From the NCBI RefSeq assembly GCF_026151205.1, contig NC_087078.1, positions 8,882,675-8,946,674 of the forward strand: a DNA stretch of 64,000 nt. Direction: 5' to 3'. The notes beneath the pieces were generated by a model that saw nothing but the letters and a program-made list of their open reading frames with translations, ran no database searches and was not told the origin of the DNA. This DNA is from Bolinopsis microptera (Eukaryota; Ctenophora; Tentaculata; Lobata; Bolinopsidae). The position numbers were made by a program, and so were the translations under genes. Below are positions 12,101 through 21,484 of this stretch, in pieces. Each line of letters starts with the position of its first letter. The stretch's first letter is position 1.

Positions 12101-12647
12101 ATAAATAGGTCTGTCTACTAGAGGTAAAGTAGTCACTAGTCAGCCCTTCTTTGATACGACTTACGAGGTTTTTATCAGTGATCACAGCTACTTTCTTAGC
12201 TCCCATATTTTCAAAATCCATACCAACTTCTTCAGTAACTCCTGGTCCATATCGAATCGAACTGCAATTTTTAAATTTAAAGCTTTTGTTTTTTTTAATA
12301 ATACTATAATGGTGGATACTTTAGCAAGAGCATTCAGTGATGAAATGCAAATCTATATCTTTAGAGTTAAAATTATTATATATAATGCAAACAGTATATC
12401 AAAATTATCATTAAATTGAACTAACAGCTCGAATTTGTGACTTGATATTTCAAAACATTTCAGTATTATTGCAGGTAATACACATATTATACACATATTA
12501 TACACATATCTTGTATTACCTGCAAGCCATTTCTAAGGCGTACTCCTTCCTAACGTGACTGTTTGACAGTCCATATGTCTGACTGTGCATTGGGCAGCAG
12601 TCATTAGTTCGCCTTATAAGACGCAGCAAATGCTTTGCTTTTGACAT
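9181..12647 (-). CDS. ADHFE1: Hydroxyacid-oxoacid transhydrogenase (iron-type alcohol dehydrogenase)
   Basis: Mitochondrial enzyme that couples oxidation of 4-hydroxybutyrate to reduction of 2-oxoglutarate. Nine exons (minus): 12520-12647, 12165-12261, 11727-11880, 11363-11483, 10879-10979, 10492-10685, 9951-10181, 9652-9790, 9181-9386; total 1371 nt, 456 residues, all phases consistent. The family length is about 467. Visible signatures in order: EYALEMA then [26 protein letters not shown], nucleotide-binding [36 protein letters not shown], metal site [13 protein letters not shown] (Asp-x3-His), GSNPLSDVW, and the second His pair in [15 protein letters not shown]. The N-terminus is basic with little acid ([13 protein letters not shown]), as expected for a mitochondrial leader. 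The ATG chosen is the only in-frame one before the conserved EYALEMA. The last exon ends ANSMKNY, like the family C-terminus. Confidence 0.96.
10205..10275. repeat. 10-bp repeat (tgtaggatta) in ADHFE1 intron 6
   Basis: Six or so imperfect copies of tgtaggatta lie within 100 bp upstream (minus sense) of the exon-7 acceptor. Short slippage array with no coding content. Confidence 0.8.
10719..10803. repeat. 32-bp tandem repeat in ADHFE1 intron 5
   Basis: Two and a half copies of ccttatatgggcatcacgtg then tctctacatct between exons 5 and 6. Each unit contains the palindrome cacgtg. Confidence 0.85.
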
Positions 12648-14539
12648 CTTTCTGGAACTAATAATGAGTGATGTAAAAATAGATTTATGATTTTTTAAAT
12701 AGAAAATAATGTAATCCATTTCGGTTTCTAAACTTTTAAACTGTAAGAAGAGTTTTACGATTTTTCAAATAAAACATATATTATAATTAATTTGGATTCT
12801 AAAACATCAGAACCATAACTATAAAAACGTTATTTTCGATGAAAAAAGAATAAGTAAACCTATGGAACTGAGATCCTTAAATATTTATAATTATTTCCGG
12901 GAATTATATCCCGGAAAAGTCGTGAAAACTGAGCACTGTTAATTGACCTAGAGTGTTGCAAAGTATTATCAACACAGACTACCAGTCGCCTTGATGAGAG
13001 TGCTGGAAGTTAATCAAAACAATAACAGTTGCGCACTATATAATACACACTATATTGTACGATGCGCACATATCACATTACACATTCTTTCATTCAAAGC
13101 CTGAAAATAATTATAGCAAATAATACCTTGGCTTAGTAGTGCTGTGCCGGGCTCGCCCGTAGCACTCAACAGCCAAGGTATTATTGTATTATAATCTACC
13201 TCAGCTCATCTTGCAAACTATTATGATCAAATATTTAGAAGAGAGAGCTTGGAAATGCTTTAAAGCAGGAAGGGAAAGCCTTTTGGAAAAAATAAAAATC
13301 GTTGGTAACTTCTGCAACCAAGCTCTTAACAAAAGTGAAAGTATTCAAGCAATATACACATAATATACACATAATATCACAATGACCCTATGTAAAATGA
13401 AACCTTCAAAAATTCAATATATTCCTCAACTAAAATATTGGTAGAAACATTTGAAATTCACCCTTGGCCTTGTGGTTCCAAGTTCAAATCTAGACTCTAG
13501 CTTTTAACAAATGCTTTGGATGAACGAATGAGGTTCTAAGAAATCATTCCTGTTCAAAAATTAGGTAACCTTAAGAAACAGAAACTACAGTTATATACAG
13601 CTATATTATATTAATTAATTAATTAAATTAAAATTGAAATTTAAAAACACCACTATTAAGCGTACACTTTTACTCAGCAGTGTCACTACAACTAGTTTAC
13701 AAATACTTTTAAAACTATATATCAAAAGCAAAATAAAGTTCTATGTATAAATTCGTTCATAAAACTTCCAAAAAGCTAATATAATTTAGATAAGTCAAAG
13801 AGAGGGTTAAAATTATTAATAAAACATTTTTGCTACCTCAGTGTCAGATAAAGTAAACAAATAAGTCTTCAGTGCGGACTTAATAATAATAATAATAAAT
13901 TAATGTTATTTTGATACAGCACCAAAAGGTTAAATAATTTAAATTTAACCCTTATGCTCAGCTGTAAATGATACCTAAATGACAGTAGAGATCGTGCATC
14001 CCGCCTTGGACTGGAATTAAAAACGGAAGTTTATAGCTGCAAGTTAAATCCTGACTAAATAAGGCAGAAACACCTTTAACAAGAAGATATCCAAGAAAGG
14101 TTAGCAGGTTTTCTAACAAAACATATGAAAAATAGATGATGACCACAAGAAATCTATGTATGAGACTCCAAATATATATAACTCCAAATATACAAACAAT
14201 CTGAATACTTCAATATACAATACAAAATTATTAAAAAAGCTTACTGCAGAACAGTAACTGATGTTACAGAAAATCCAATACAGTCATGTCAAAATATCTG
14301 GGCAACATACAAGTCTAGAGACGGTGAAATAAACAGAGTGGTAGAAGATGCTAAAATACTTGAGACAAAATACAAAGAATAAGGCAGCTTTCTCCTGGGT
14401 GCCAACCCAAAAAATGTTGGTGTCCCGGGATAGAGCCTCCTTTTCTGACCTACACTACAATTTTGTTGGCAGACACAGTGAAACACGGAAAAGAATAATA
14501 TCTCGAATGTTGCCCGAAAATCCTGAAAAATTAGTAGCC
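12648..14539. other. Gene-free AT-rich stretch upstream of ADHFE1
   Basis: Contains the ADHFE1 5' flank. No supported exon seen. It holds a compact hairpin at 13119-13185 (listed separately) and simple AT repeats such as ttaattaa near 13610. The right end grades into the 3' flank of the LINE that follows. Confidence 0.6.
13119..13185. other. 67-nt triple-stem hairpin
   Basis: A perfect 15-bp stem (aataataccttggct at 13119-13133 with its complement at 13171-13185) encloses a second stem (agtgct 13138-13143 / agcact 13161-13166) and a GC stem (gggc 13149-13152 / gccc 13155-13158). The paired bases run inward almost continuously. It could be a small foldback element or a structured RNA. Nothing coding overlaps it. 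Confidence 0.6.
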
Positions 14540-16532
14540 TAAAATAATTTAATTTAAAGCGTAAAATTGACCTGCTATAGGATGAAGATTTTAAAAATCT
14601 TCTGATAATGTATTATTTACTCAGTACATATCAAAAGACTTTCTAAACAGATGAGCTTTTAGTTTTCCCTTAAAGTCATTGATGTTTACACATTTCCTGA
14701 TTTCTTGAGGAAGGTTGTTCCATAATCTTGGAGCAGATGAAGAGAAGGCTCTTGGTGGACTGTTTATAGGGCAATGAAGAGACACATCTCTGCCACCACT
14801 GGGATTGTACTTGACAAGGTTTGACAGGTATGAAGGTGCTAGTCCATGGAGCAGTTTGAAAGATAGCAGGAGTATTTTAAATTCAATACGTTCTTGTACC
14901 TTGAGCCAATGAAGTTCTTTTATGTAGGGCTCGACTTCTTCTCTCCTCTTTAGACCTTTAACTAAGCGACATGCTCTGTTTTGCAGAGATTGTAGCTGTT
15001 TCAAAACAGAATGATTAGTACCATAGTAAAGTGCATTGCAGTAGTCAAGGGAACTAATAACAAGAGATTGTACGATGATTTGCATTTGATCTTCAGAGAG
15101 GAATGGTTTCATCTTTGCAATATTCCGCATCTTGTGGCAGTTTGCAGCTTTAAGCTTCTTTATCTGAGGATTTAGAGTCAGAGAGGAATCCAATGTAAAG
15201 CCAAGGTTTTTGGTAACGTTAACAAGTCTTATACAGACAGAAGATTTTAGGAAGACACCACCAATTTCTAATTCTGACAATAAACGTTTTGAACCAAAAA
15301 CTATAATTTCAGTTTTAGTTGGATTCAGAAGAAGGAAGTGATTCGTCATCCAGGTCTCGATTTCTCTAAAACAGGAGGGCAGGTCTTCGCTGAGGACTTG
15401 ATATTCTGTAGCGGATGAAAATGACTTGTAGATCTGGTGATCATCAGCATAGCCATGGATCAGAAATTGCTTTGATTTTACAGAAGAGTAAATTGAGCGG
15501 ATGTAGATATTGAACAACACAGGGCCAAGGACAGAGCCCTGTGGGACACCAAACTTTATTACAATTTCTTCAGATTCTAGGTCACCTATCTTGACTTTTT
15601 GACAACGACCACGGATGAAGCTGGTGAACCATTTCAAGGCTGTTCCCGCAATCCCAATCTCACACTTCAATATATTGATCAGTTTGATATGGTCAACTGT
15701 GTCGAATGCAGCACTCAGGTCTAAAAGCATTACAACTGTTGCTGTGTTTTCATTAGTGGCTATGAGGAGGTCATTGACTATGGTAATGAGGAGTGTTTCT
15801 GTGCTGTGATGCTTTTTGTAACCAGACTGGTGGTCGATGTTGAGATTATTCTTGGCTAGATGTTCATTGAGGCATTTTAATACAAAGCGCTCAATGAGTT
15901 TACCGATGAATGTAAGATTAGAGATGGGTCTATAATTCTTTAAGTTCTCAGTGTCTAGGGAATCTCCTTTGATTAGGGGAGTGAGATGTGCTAGTTTGAT
16001 TCCCTCCATACTTCCAGTTGAAAGAGAAACGTTGATAATATCACAAAGGGTAGGGAGGATTAGCTCAAGGTGCTCTGACAAGAGTTCTTTAGGTAGTGGA
16101 TCAATCGATGAGGTTTTGATGCCAGATTCTTTGATCAATTCTCTTACTTCAAAAATAGTAGCTTTTCTAAATTCAGATAATGCCTGGCCATTGAAGTTTG
16201 GAGAACTATTAGTCACAGTAGTGTTGGGAAATGATGTTCGGATTTTCTCAATTTTTTCAGTAAAATACTGGTTAAAGGCATTTACAGTTTCCTGAAGATT
16301 TTCTGAAGATGGTAAAGTGAGGTTCTTTTCTTTATCCAGGAAAGTGTCTACAAATTTGTAAAGGCTCTTTTGTGAGTGTTTGTATTTTTGGAAAGTATTA
16401 GAGAAAAACAGTTTTTTCTTTTTGAGAGTCAGCTCTGAACAGTGCTCTCGCAAATGAACAAAGATATCATGATCAATGTCAAGACTTGACTTTTTCCAGG
16501 CTTTCTCAGCCTTTCTTCTGTCGGCTCTTGCA
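14540..16532 (-). mobile_element. CR1-like non-LTR retrotransposon A, 5'-truncated
   Basis: Minus-strand LINE. The reverse transcriptase reading frame is intact for 610 codons (14621-16453). Upstream sequence to about 16532 continues the same protein in another frame (RRKAEKAWKKSSLDIDHDIF, a typical LINE linker before the RT), so one frameshift is present. The endonuclease half is missing. It abuts a second truncated LINE at about 16532, which marks a 5'-truncated insertion. Confidence 0.9.
14621..16453 (-). CDS. LINE reverse transcriptase (CR1-like), 610-codon open frame
   Basis: Reverse transcriptase of a non-LTR element, which copies its RNA at a nicked genomic target. RT motifs in order: LKNYRPISNLTFIGKLIER near 171-189, catalytic DLSAAFDTVDH at 245-255, GVPQGSVLGPVLFNIY at 302-317 and catalytic YADD at 335-338, then LNPTKTEIIVFG and the thumb region. 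The C-terminus (SSAPRLWNNLPQEIRKCVN) is the usual CR1-type end. The annotated Met is not the true start: coding similarity continues upstream across a frameshift and the endonuclease is absent. With no stop in 610 codons the copy looks fairly young. Not a host gene. Confidence 0.92.
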   Translation of the reverse strand: MREHCSELTLKKKKLFFSNTFQKYKHSQKSLYKFVDTFLDKEKNLTLPSSENLQETVNAFNQYFTEKIEKIRTSFPNTTVTNSSPNFNGQALSEFRKATIFEVRELIKESGIKTSSIDPLPKELLSEHLELILPTLCDIINVSLSTGSMEGIKLAHLTPLIKGDSLDTENLKNYRPISNLTFIGKLIERFVLKCLNEHLAKNNLNIDHQSGYKKHHSTETLLITIVNDLLIATNENTATVVMLLDLSAAFDTVDHIKLINILKCEIGIAGTALKWFTSFIRGRCQKVKIGDLESEEIVIKFGVPQGSVLGPVLFNIYIRSIYSSVKSKQFLIHGYADDHQIYKSFSSATEYQVLSEDLPSCFREIETWMTNHFLLLNPTKTEIIVFGSKRLLSELEIGGVFLKSSVCIRLVNVTKNLGFTLDSSLTLNPQIKKLKAANCHKMRNIAKMKPFLSEDQMQIIVQSLVISSLDYCNALYYGTNHSVLKQLQSLQNRACRLVKGLKRREEVEPYIKELHWLKVQERIEFKILLLSFKLLHGLAPSYLSNLVKYNPSGGRDVSLHCPINSPPRAFSSSAPRLWNNLPQEIRKCVNINDFKGKLKAHLFRKSFDMY

Positions 16533-17055
16533 ACTTAAACGCCTCAACAGAATAACATTGTTTAACTGAGTCTGGTAGTGCATTAAAAACTCGTGGACCA
16601 ACCACACTAAAACTACGATCACCAAAACCCTTGGTTGAACGATAAGGGACTATGAGCCTAACAGTGTGTCCATGGTGAGCATACTTAAACATATCTTGAA
16701 GGTACAGTGGCGCTATTCCATTAATAGCCTTAAAAGATAGGAGACATATTTTAAAAATCACTCTTTTAGGTATATTAAGCCAGTGCAATTTATCAAGATC
16801 GTCGCCTAGGTGATCAAATTTATATTTTCCAGTTACTGCTTTTGCACAGGCATTTTGAATAAGCTGTAGTTGATGTATGAGGTACTTGGAGATGCCGTAA
16901 AACATGGCGTTACAGTAGTCCAAACAAGAAACAACGAGGCTATTAACAATTGTCTTAAGCTGTTTTGAAGCTCTGACGTTTATTGTCTCCAAAATGCTCA
17001 ACAGGAGGACACTCAATCGTACTAAAATAATTCTTGGTCCTCTGTTGAGACTCAA
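16533..17055 (-). pseudogene. LINE fragment B, C-terminal part of a second CR1-like RT
   Basis: Minus-strand open stretch encoding a LINE C-terminus (SCLDYCNAMFYGISKYLIHQ, then LHWLNIPKRVIFKICLLSFK and VGPRVFNALPDSVKQC). It resembles the end of element A but differs enough to be another subfamily. The reading frame is lost at about 16533, where element A begins. Both ends are truncated. Confidence 0.85.
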
Positions 17056-18737
17056 CCAAAGACATTTTCCCTACAACAATCCACATGCTGGCTCAACCAC
17101 AAATCCTAGAAGAAGTCAGAGCTAAAAACTTTTAAACTGTGATGTCGTCTACAGACATTCGAAAAACAAAGAACTACTGATGAAAGCCTTGCTGGCCTTA
17201 AGCCTACGGGATCCCTCAAAAAATCCACGATGGCGCAAGAGGATATACAGATTACAGAGGATGAACTAACCGAAATATTTTCAATCTTGGCAAATTCAAT
17301 CCATACCTTTGCCCCAAATCTATAGTATCATCTTAATAATGATAAAAATCCGTTTGTGGGTGGGTAGGTGCGTTCGTGTGTAATATACAAATGACTTGAG
17401 TGTTGAGGTATTGCAAGTTCTAAAGTTAATTTTAACATACAAAATGATGCGAAGCAGTTGATTGTAATCTAAACGTTTAAAGATATTAAAAGCAAACGAT
17501 AATATAACCGGTTGTCCATGAAGCGCTCGATTTTCACAGTACGGACAAAAACGAACTAAGTGCGGCGCGAAATTTAAGAGTATTAGACAAAAAATAATTT
17601 TTATAACATATAAACATCATATTATTATCAATAATAAGGTATTATTATCAATAACAAGGTAGTTTGACATTGTTAGATTTAAACATTGTTTTATGATAAA
17701 GGTCGAATCTACGTTTTATTCGAAATAATACAAATGATGGGAAATTTAAAAAATACAATGAGCAATGAATCCTTTTTGTACTTTTTAGATCTATTAACCT
17801 AAAACCGGCCGGTTTAAGGTTTGAGTTTGTGTTCTAAAAGTGGTATATCGGGTGCTAGTTGGCTCCTTTTGCCAACTGCTTTTGGTTTAAGCGCTGACTC
17901 ATTGTCATACGTTATATGACCCGCCGCGCACGAAATGCGCGGCTCCCCCGGCCCTGTATCGTCCCCCTGTATCGTCACCATAGTGAAACGACCGTGGGGG
18001 TCGCAACGTGATACAACTGACTCACATTCCCACCGCGAGCTGATTACTCGTGAGGTCGAAATGAGCGCTGGGTGCGATATTTCTGAAATTTTGCCTGTTG
18101 GTTCGGTGGACGATTTTAGCCACAGCGCCTTAAAATTAGCAAGATCGCAGGTAATCACACAAAGTTACAGCTAATTTAGTGATGTAAACACTCGTCGCAA
18201 TATACTGGAATCGAATCGAGCGCTTTGCTATGGTTACTGCGCGTTGACATGGTAACTAACTGCGTGAAATCATTCAATGCCCAAATATAGTAATGAGCAG
18301 ACCGCTCGCGCGCGTAGCATGTAGCATTATTTGTATTACAATTCTATCATATCGTCATATTATTATTAGATGCACGAGTTAAACTGCATTTTACATTTAA
18401 TTTCAGTATGACATGCTGATCGCCGCCCGGCAGTTGAAAATTTGTTTCATACACATATTATTGATTGTGTCATATCTGAGTTCTTGGCTGTATTTGGAAA
18501 CCTCAGTCATAAACGTGCAGTTGTGGGTTTTTACCGGCCTAAATAAAAAGTCAAGTTTACAGGACATTTCTGGGGAACCTTATTTTATGTGTTACCTAAC
18601 AAGATCAAAGATGCAAAGGTGAAGAAAAGGAAGCGTGCATTTGAGAGCGTATCATCTTGTACATTATATTACCCCGATCTGAAGTTTGATGACTAGAAAA
18701 CAATGAATATGTTTATTAATATTATTATCGAACTTCA
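17056..18737. other. Gene-free stretch with an isolated transposon end
   Basis: No supported gene. At 17506-17541 lies a 36-bp sequence that begins aaccggttgtcc and recurs inverted at 32402-32437 (33/36 identical), which looks like a terminal inverted repeat of a DNA element. The palindrome aaaccggccggttt sits near 17805. Open frames at 17814-18174 on both strands are GC-skewed and show no protein family signal. Confidence 0.6.
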
Positions 18738-18744
18738 TATTATA

Positions 18745-19918
18745 GGGGGGGGGGTGGGGGGCCAACGCCCCAAAAGGCCCCGATTTCTAGGGCCCTTTTT
18801 GGATTTTCGATGCGTCTAGGGCCTTTTGGGGCCCTAGAATTAACTTCAATTTCATCAAGTTTGATATATGCTAAGTGCTTTAATGATATCATCTGACTAC
18901 TTGCACAGTACTTTTATGTTTATTTGAGTGTATTTACACGGAGATTGTGCAGGTGACCGGGAATCCCGGTACCGGGATTGGCAATTTTGAGCTATCCCGG
19001 TCAACCGGGTCAAGTCACATTTTTCATCCCGGTCGCGGTCCCGGTCAAATGTTGACATACATTGCATGCCAATATCTCTGATATTTGGGATACGTAACAT
19101 GTATCAAGTCAAATGCTGATCCCGGTCCCGGTTTATTCAGGATTCTTGGTCCCGGTCAATCACTCAAATTTGCCGGGATTTTGACCGGGATCTTTTACAT
19201 AATTTCATTCACTGTGATTTTAAGTTTTTACTTTCATTCATTGTGAATTTAATCTTTAAACAACCTCTGAGCCAAATAAAACAATGTTTAAAATTGCTAA
19301 ACTGAAACAAGTTTAGGTAACTAATATCGTTACATAACTCATAAGTGCAAACTAACATCAAGTTTTCAACTCGGGCTACGCCCAATTGTCAATTGGAATT
19401 GGAGAATGAAACTGTTGAATAATTTGAGGGATCATTGATTGAGGAATGAGGGTGAACTTGAGTAATCAGTAAATGAACATTATTGGTGTAGTACAATAGG
19501 ACCATGCCCCATATTGACGTTTTTTTTTTAGTTTTTTCTAATTTAATATTATAGTTATTACTTATTTAAATTGTTCAATTATAATGTAAATGAAAGTTGC
19601 AACTTTCAATATGAGAATACCAGTTTTGGTCCCGGTCATCCCGGTCAAATTGTATTGTTGGTCCCGGTCCCGGTAAGATAGAAATCCCGGAAATTATTGG
19701 TCCCGGTCCCGGTCACGGTAAATTGATAATCCCAGTCCCGGTCCCGGTCAAGTCACATTTTGTATCCCGGTCAGGCCTAAAATCATGTCCCGGTCACCTC
19801 CTGAGATTGTGGTCCATAAACACTATCAATTAGTGGTCAGGGTCAAAGGCCCCAAAAGGCCCCGATTTCTAGGGCCCTTTTCGGATTTTCGATGTGTCTA
19901 GGGCCTTTTAGGGCGTTG

Positions 19919-19947
<29 letters not shown>
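18745..19947. mobile_element. Non-autonomous DNA transposon bounded by G and C runs, with TSD
   Basis: Terminal inverted repeats: the left end reads a G run then gccaacgccccaaaaggccc; the right end is the inverse and finishes in 28 C residues. A 7-bp duplication tattata flanks it (18738-18744 and 19948-19954). Each end is itself a hairpin, since aaaggccc recurs inverted as gggccttt about 60 bp inside. The interior is full of the pentamer-like motif tcccggtc (19015-19170 and 19625-19800). There is no transposase. The TSD and subterminal repeats are hAT-like, but class is not certain. Confidence 0.85.
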
Positions 19948-19949
<2 letters not shown>

Positions 19950-19954
19950 TTATA

Positions 19955-20367
19955 TTTTTTATCTTAAGTAAGGATCTGATAACTCTACAACAGGGATCGG
20001 TTTAACTTTAAATGGAAACAATTTAAATACTGAAACATAAACTAGTGTTAACATATCTATAATACGTTAACTTAAAACTTAATTACATCAACTTGCAAGA
20101 TTTAAAAAATTTTCCCTATAAATCTACGCAATATCAAATATGGCACAGTTCAGTCAAATGAAAAAATCTGTTTGTTGATGGCACTGAAGAATATTTTGAA
20201 AAAAGCTACAACGAAAGTTAATATACAGTTAAAGGAACACTATACCAATTTCAGAATGTAAATTTTCGTGTTTAAATATCATACTGTATAAGTAAGGGAT
20301 AAAGCTTCGTATTATTAATCGAAAGTTGGTGTAATATCACACGTTTTAGATATTAAACAGAAGAAAG
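19955..20367. other. Short AT-rich stretch, 3' flank of the unrecognised gene
   Basis: No gene or repeat seen. It lies downstream of the poly(A) signal at 20368-20373 on the minus strand. Confidence 0.5.
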
Positions 20368-20373
20368 TTTATT
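20368..20373 (-). terminator. Poly(A) signal AATAAA
   Basis: AATAAA on the minus strand 32 bp after the TGA at 20406-20408. It supports the two exons above it as the 3' end of a transcribed gene. Confidence 0.6.
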
Positions 20374-20405
20374 GTCCTAGATCACGAGCTACTCATTTCT
20401 CACAA

Positions 20406-20683
20406 TCAGTTTGGTCGGGGTTCTGTTCTTCGATTCTTGCTGCCTTTGTCTTTCGCACGTACGTAGAAGTACCCTGAGGATTAATCGCAATAATCGACCA
20501 TGAATTATTAAAGTTTTATAGTTCTACAATTGGAACCTGCGACTTGTTTTGCAGTGAATCACAATCCAGATGAAATGTGTAATTTAAAAAAGTATAGGTA
20601 CACACCTGTCGGTAGTTCCTCGTACATCACGCGTGACGTCCGGCTAGAAGGAATTTCTCTCAGGTTTCTCCCAGGTCTGCTGT
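20406..20683 (-). CDS. Two 3'-terminal exons of an unrecognised gene
   Basis: Exon 20606-20683 follows a strong acceptor with a long pyrimidine tract (CTCTCTCTTCCTAG) and ends CGACAG/GTGTGT. Exon 20406-20473 follows ATCCTCAG and ends in TGA. Phases agree (2-nt entry, 1-nt carry-over), giving SRPGRNLREIPSSRTSRV, then MYEELPTGYFYVRAKDKG and KNRRTEPRPN. The peptide is basic and I recognise no family. The stop is followed by AATAAA. It is most likely the end of the gene whose first exons are at 29137-29880. That link is an inference: at least one further exon is needed because exon 3 there ends in phase 0 and this exon needs one carried base. Confidence 0.5.
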
Positions 20684-21484
20684 CTAGGAAGAGAGAGTGA
20701 GAGATGAGAGATGTTTGACTTGATGAGAGCTTTATGACTCCACTTCAGTTAGCATATGGCAGAGGTGCCATAAGCTAACTCGTCGTAAATTGCGAGCTCT
20801 GGCAGGTATCCTCGGGTGATTGTCAGATCAGATGGTGGTCCAAGAGAGACTGCTGGGGCGCCTGACAGAAAACCAGCCCCGGAACGGTGTCAAGTTTGTG
20901 ACTGAAGATTCTGATCAAGCTCAGGGTTGAGTCTACAGTGTCGCCACTTGCCGATGCCAGTTGAAACAGCGTGTGGTTCGGGTGCCGGTTAAACGCACGT
21001 AAAAGGGAGGGAATATCCGTATTTCGCCGCTAGGAGGTGTTCCGCAGATTGCGTGATGGCCGTGAAGATGCCTACTTCTAAACCTATCGATAGGTTCAAT
21101 AGGTAGGTGCTAGTGATGCAGTCCTTGGCCCGGTAGCTAAGGCTTTCCCGTTTCTCGCTCATTTGTGCTCCTATGGGCTTCTGACCTCTGCGGGGGTCAA
21201 GTGCAGGATGAGGGACACTGCCGACCAGGAGAAGGTTATTTTTGGTGTTGGGCCTCCGCAGTTTAACTGTATCTTTACCCTTGGAAATCTCTCTGAAAGA
21301 TTGTGGGTTTGACTGATAATAGATTTGAGTTCCTAGCTCAAAGCATCATCACATAATAGCGACAATAGTGAAAGAGGGCGACTAGCGTGCAACACACAGG
21401 GTAACAAGGTTTTGCGCCAAAATGCGCGCGCAAAAAGATATTTAAATTTGTCTAGAATGCCTAATGCGTTCAGTAGATGAATCC
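20684..21484. other. GC-richer stretch of unknown origin
   Basis: No convincing exon. Base composition is clearly higher in GC than the surroundings and there is no tandem repeat. It may be old retroelement 5' sequence, but no conserved protein segment supports that. It would be intronic if the two halves of the flanking gene are joined. Confidence 0.4.

Noticed and set aside
17814-18174. Overlapping frames on both strands (114 and 79 codons)
   Set aside because: Mirror-image open frames in a GC-rich patch; no recognisable protein and no splice or poly(A) support.
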